In this document: in pieces, positions 7,071-8,934 of the stretch
Layout: every line of letters starts with the position of its first letter
Position numbering within the stretch: position 1 is the first letter of the stretch
Source of the DNA: Candidatus Zhuqueibacterota bacterium
GTDB taxonomy: Bacteria > Zhuqueibacterota > Zhuqueibacteria > Thermofontimicrobiales > Thiofontviventaceae
Assembly (NCBI GenBank): GCA_014729735.1
Contig: WJJN01000241.1
Location: forward strand, 1 to 8,934
Length of the DNA stretch: 8,934 nucleotides
Direction: 5' to 3'
Made by a program: the position numbers and the translations under genes
The notes under the pieces: model-generated
Database searches by the model: none
Seen by the model: only the letters and a program-made list of their open reading frames with translations
Told to the model about the DNA's origin: nothing

Positions 7071-7148
7071 TCATTTTCCAGTCTGTTTTGCCAGTTCCTG
7101 AATGTAACATTTCTTTGATATAATTTCAATATCTTTTTCAGCTATATC
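7071..7148 (-). other. Possible C-terminal remnant of a lost gene upstream of the nucleotidyltransferase
   Basis: A 25-codon stretch between TAG (7149-7151) and TGA (7071-7073) reads like a protein tail, with KDIEIISKKCYIQELAKQT. It stops 3 bases before the nucleotidyltransferase ATG, the spacing of a translationally coupled pair. It has no ATG, so it cannot be a complete gene as it stands. In related loci a partner gene often abuts the nucleotidyltransferase. The stretch is short enough to be chance. Confidence 0.25.
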
Positions 7149-7238
7149 CTATTAATGTAATTTTATTGGCTATACTATGGTTTGATTGATAAATTAATTT
7201 TCTCTCTTGCATTTAATTTTATAAATGATTATTTTTTT

Positions 7239-7244
7239 TATAAT
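7239..7244 (+). promoter_or_regulatory. Candidate -10 box of the CARF regulator gene
   Basis: A consensus TATAAT lies 28 bases before the ATG at 7273. The -35 position at 17-base spacing (7216-7221, ATTTTA) is poor, so expression may be low or may need a helper. No GG-N10-GC sigma-54 signature was found in the 7068-7272 intergenic gap, so the regulator is probably not driven by the promoter type it activates. Confidence 0.3.
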
Positions 7245-7272
7245 CCAAAGATAACTTTAAAATAGTTATGCC

Positions 7273-8727
7273 ATGCAAATTCTATTGAGTTTTATCGGCG
7301 AAAATGATTGCTACCCCTTTGAGAGAAAGGGAGCAATTTTATCAATTCTTGCAAATAGACAATTTGATAAAGTATATTTGCTGTATAATAAAGAGAAATA
7401 TCTGAAACCGGCTTCGGATATTAATCGCTATTGTGACCAGTATTTTCCCCAAACCCGGATCTCGTACAAAGAAGCGCCTGCGGTAAATCCCACAGATTAT
7501 AACACAGTTTATCCAGCCATGTACAAAGCGGTTGTGGAAATTACAAAAGAAAATAAAAACGCAGAATATACAATTTCATTGACTTCGGGCACGCCGACAA
7601 TGCACGCCTGCTGGATATTCTTGCAGCAGGGCGGCGTAATCAAAGCAAATTTAATTCAAGTATCACGCGAGGGTATCATTTCCGAAGTTGATTTCAATCT
7701 GGATGATTTTCCGCAGATCCAAAAAGTCAATGAAATTAAAACCGAAATATCCAGGTTGGCTCGTGAAAACGTTCAATTGAAGAACAGACTGCAATTGCAA
7801 TACGACCATATCATCGGAGAGTGTCCTGCAATTTTGAAAGTTAAAGAGCAAATCCAGATTTTTTCCGAGGCGCCAATTCCCATTTTCATTACCGGCGAAA
7901 CCGGCACCGGCAAGGAGCTCGTTGCCGAAGCGATCCATTACAACAGCCCGCGAAAAGAGCACCAGTTTATCCCGATCAACTGCGGCGCGATTCCGGAGCA
8001 TCTGTTTGAAAGTGAATTATTCGGGCATAAAAAAGGAGCGTTCACCGGCGCTATTGCTGACAAACCGGGTAAATTTGAATTGGCAGATAAAGGCACGATT
8101 TTCCTGGATGAGGTCGCAGAATTGCCGCCGGATATGCAGGTGAAACTCCTGCGCGTACTACAGGAAGGCACGTTTATTCCCGTCGGCGGAAGCCGTGAAT
8201 TACGCGTTGATGTGCGCGTCATTTCCGCAACAAATCAGGATATCAAACAACATGTCAAGAATGGGAAATTTCGGGAAGACCTGTTTTATCGCCTGGTGCA
8301 TACGGAAATCAAATTGCCTCCACTTCGGCGACGCGGGGATGATGTGATTCTGATTGCCAATCATCTGCTGCAACAGATGAATTTCAAATACAATAGTAAC
8401 AAGGTTCTCTCTGAACCAGCAATGAAAAAAATTACATATTATCACTATCCCGGTAATATTCGGCAACTTAAAAATTCATTGGAAGCAGCCTATTTTCAGG
8501 CAGAAAATTCCATTCTCCCCGAACACCTGAACTTCATTGACATTAACCAAATCTCAGCCAGAGTTGAAATTCCTGACAAAGGCATTGATCTTGAAAACGA
8601 TATCATCCCGCAGTATTATCAGGCTGCACTGGATAGAACAAACGGAAATGCCGAGCAGGCAGCACGGCTGTTAAATCTTGCGCCGCATACGTTTCGGGCG
8701 AGATTGCGGAGATTGAATGGTAAATAA
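7273..8727 (+). CDS. RtcR-like sigma-54 activator with N-terminal CARF-like sensor
   Basis: 484 residues. Residues 1-~150 form a CARF-like Rossmann domain: strand ILLSFIGEN at the start, the ligand-loop signature SLTSGTPTMHACWIFL (102-117), then ANLIQVS. This matches the ITTGT...CWFLL...LIQSS layout of the RtcR sensor. A helical linker (150-178) leads to a complete sigma-54 AAA+ domain: Walker A GETGTGKE (208-215), GAFTGA loop (255-260) that contacts sigma-54, Walker B GTIFLDE (274-280), arginine-finger region REDLFYRL (334-341) and sensor II YPGNIRQLKN (392-401). The C-terminus (454-482) is a FIS-type HTH. It lacks a receiver or PAS domain, so it probably responds to a bound nucleotide or RNA end. 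No SD precedes the ATG. Its likely target is the sigma-54 promoter 107 bases past its stop. E. coli RtcR controls rtcBA; no rtcA or rtcB is visible here, so the symbol is withheld. Confidence 0.93.
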   Translation: MQILLSFIGENDCYPFERKGAILSILANRQFDKVYLLYNKEKYLKPASDINRYCDQYFPQTRISYKEAPAVNPTDYNTVYPAMYKAVVEITKENKNAEYTISLTSGTPTMHACWIFLQQGGVIKANLIQVSREGIISEVDFNLDDFPQIQKVNEIKTEISRLARENVQLKNRLQLQYDHIIGECPAILKVKEQIQIFSEAPIPIFITGETGTGKELVAEAIHYNSPRKEHQFIPINCGAIPEHLFESELFGHKKGAFTGAIADKPGKFELADKGTIFLDEVAELPPDMQVKLLRVLQEGTFIPVGGSRELRVDVRVISATNQDIKQHVKNGKFREDLFYRLVHTEIKLPPLRRRGDDVILIANHLLQQMNFKYNSNKVLSEPAMKKITYYHYPGNIRQLKNSLEAAYFQAENSILPEHLNFIDINQISARVEIPDKGIDLENDIIPQYYQAALDRTNGNAEQAARLLNLAPHTFRARLRRLNGK

Positions 8728-8734
8728 TATTACA

Positions 8735-8755
8735 GTAAAAAGTAAATATTTTTAC
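8735..8755. promoter_or_regulatory. Palindrome 1, candidate upstream activator site
   Basis: GTAAAAA (8735-8741) and TTTTTAC (8749-8755) are perfect 7-bp arms around 7 bases. Relative to the sigma-54 start predicted near 8860 it lies at about -125 to -105, the range where enhancer-binding activators bind. The stem could also be a weak terminator for the regulator gene, since it begins 8 bases after its stop. Confidence 0.4.
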
Positions 8756-8759
8756 GTTC

Positions 8760-8772
8760 AATGATATTCATT
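8760..8772. promoter_or_regulatory. Palindrome 2, candidate upstream activator site
   Basis: AATGA (8760-8764) and TCATT (8768-8772) are perfect arms around TAT, at about -100 to -88 from the predicted sigma-54 start. It follows palindrome 1 after four bases. Paired sites are common for sigma-54 activators, but these two do not share an obvious core. Confidence 0.3.
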
Positions 8773-8833
8773 TTGATTTGGAATTATCTCTAAGTATTGT
8801 AGTTTCAACCATTAAAGAAAATTATTATTTTTT

Positions 8834-8849
8834 TGGCACTGTATCTGCA
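8834..8849 (+). promoter_or_regulatory. Sigma-54 (-24/-12) promoter
   Basis: TGGCACTGTATCTGCA matches the 16-base consensus TGGCACG-N4-TTGCW at all but two positions, with the invariant GG (8835-8836) and GC (8847-8848) exactly 10 bases apart. The base before it is T, as preferred. Transcription should start near 8860, giving a leader of about 47 bases before the ATG at 8907. It lies just after a gene for a sigma-54 activator, which makes a functional link likely. Confidence 0.85.
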
Positions 8850-8906
8850 ATTATCAGATTAAACAATTTCAAAAATAAAATTAACCTTAAAAATACAGGT
8901 TCAGAA

Positions 8907-8934
8907 ATGAGCACAAACCACAAAAACAACACCA
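8907..8934 (+). CDS. First codons of a sigma-54-controlled gene (truncated by the window edge)
   Basis: Only nine codons are visible, reading MSTNHKNNT. An AGG 7 bases before the ATG is a modest ribosome binding site. The gene is the first one after the sigma-54 promoter at 8834-8849 and is on the same strand as the CARF activator, so it is likely the lead gene of the regulated operon. The product cannot be judged from nine residues; the polar Asn/Lys/Thr start shows no signal peptide so far. Confidence 0.5.

Noticed and set aside
6699..7148. Complete MNT-HEPN toxin-antitoxin pair
   Set aside because: Only the nucleotidyltransferase is present; neither the 6501-6698 nor the 7068-7272 gap encodes a HEPN protein.
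7938..8222. Minus-strand 94-codon ORF
   Set aside because: It is antisense to the GAFTGA-Walker B part of the AAA+ domain and has no independent support.
1..8934. CRISPR array, tRNA, rRNA or insertion sequence
   Set aside because: No regularly spaced repeats, cloverleaf, rRNA-like segment or transposase was seen on either strand.

Overview
The window looks like chromosomal DNA of a Gram-negative environmental bacterium with roughly 40% GC. Clues are a Tat-type exported sulfatase, a secreted beta-sandwich protein, sigma-54 control, and start sites that mix strong Shine-Dalgarno sequences (2545-2549, 5263-5270) with starts that have none. I would guess a lineage near the FCB group (Calditrichota- or KSB1-like), but nothing here fixes the phylum.

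Layout. Positions 1-7067 are coded on the minus strand. From left to right: the N-terminal part of a secreted protein that runs off the left edge (1-867); an exported sulfatase (954-2537); a GlgC-type sugar-nucleotide pyrophosphorylase (2896-4182); a six-helix membrane protein of unknown function (4595-5257); the wreck of a SWIM-SNF2 helicase gene (5583-6500); and a small MNT-type nucleotidyltransferase (6699-7067). Each intact gene seems to be its own unit, because gaps of 86 to several hundred bases separate them.

The plus-strand end (7273-8934) is the most interesting part. A CARF-like sensor domain is fused to a complete sigma-54 AAA+ activator and a FIS-type HTH, the same architecture as RtcR, the RNA-repair regulator. 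Just after its stop there are two small palindromes, then a near-consensus -24/-12 sigma-54 promoter (8834-8849), then the first nine codons of a new gene at 8907. The simplest reading is a ligand-sensing activator that switches on an adjacent, tightly silenced operon whose body lies beyond the right edge. Because the sensor is CARF-like, that operon is likely to concern RNA damage, RNA repair or defence. Its content cannot be seen here.

The region beside the regulator is worn. The helicase gene has three independent lesions: an early stop, loss of most of the ATPase core, and a 5-base repeat contraction. The nucleotidyltransferase has no visible HEPN partner and has Glu in place of the conserved Gly of its GS motif. 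This looks like an accessory or defence neighbourhood with high turnover.
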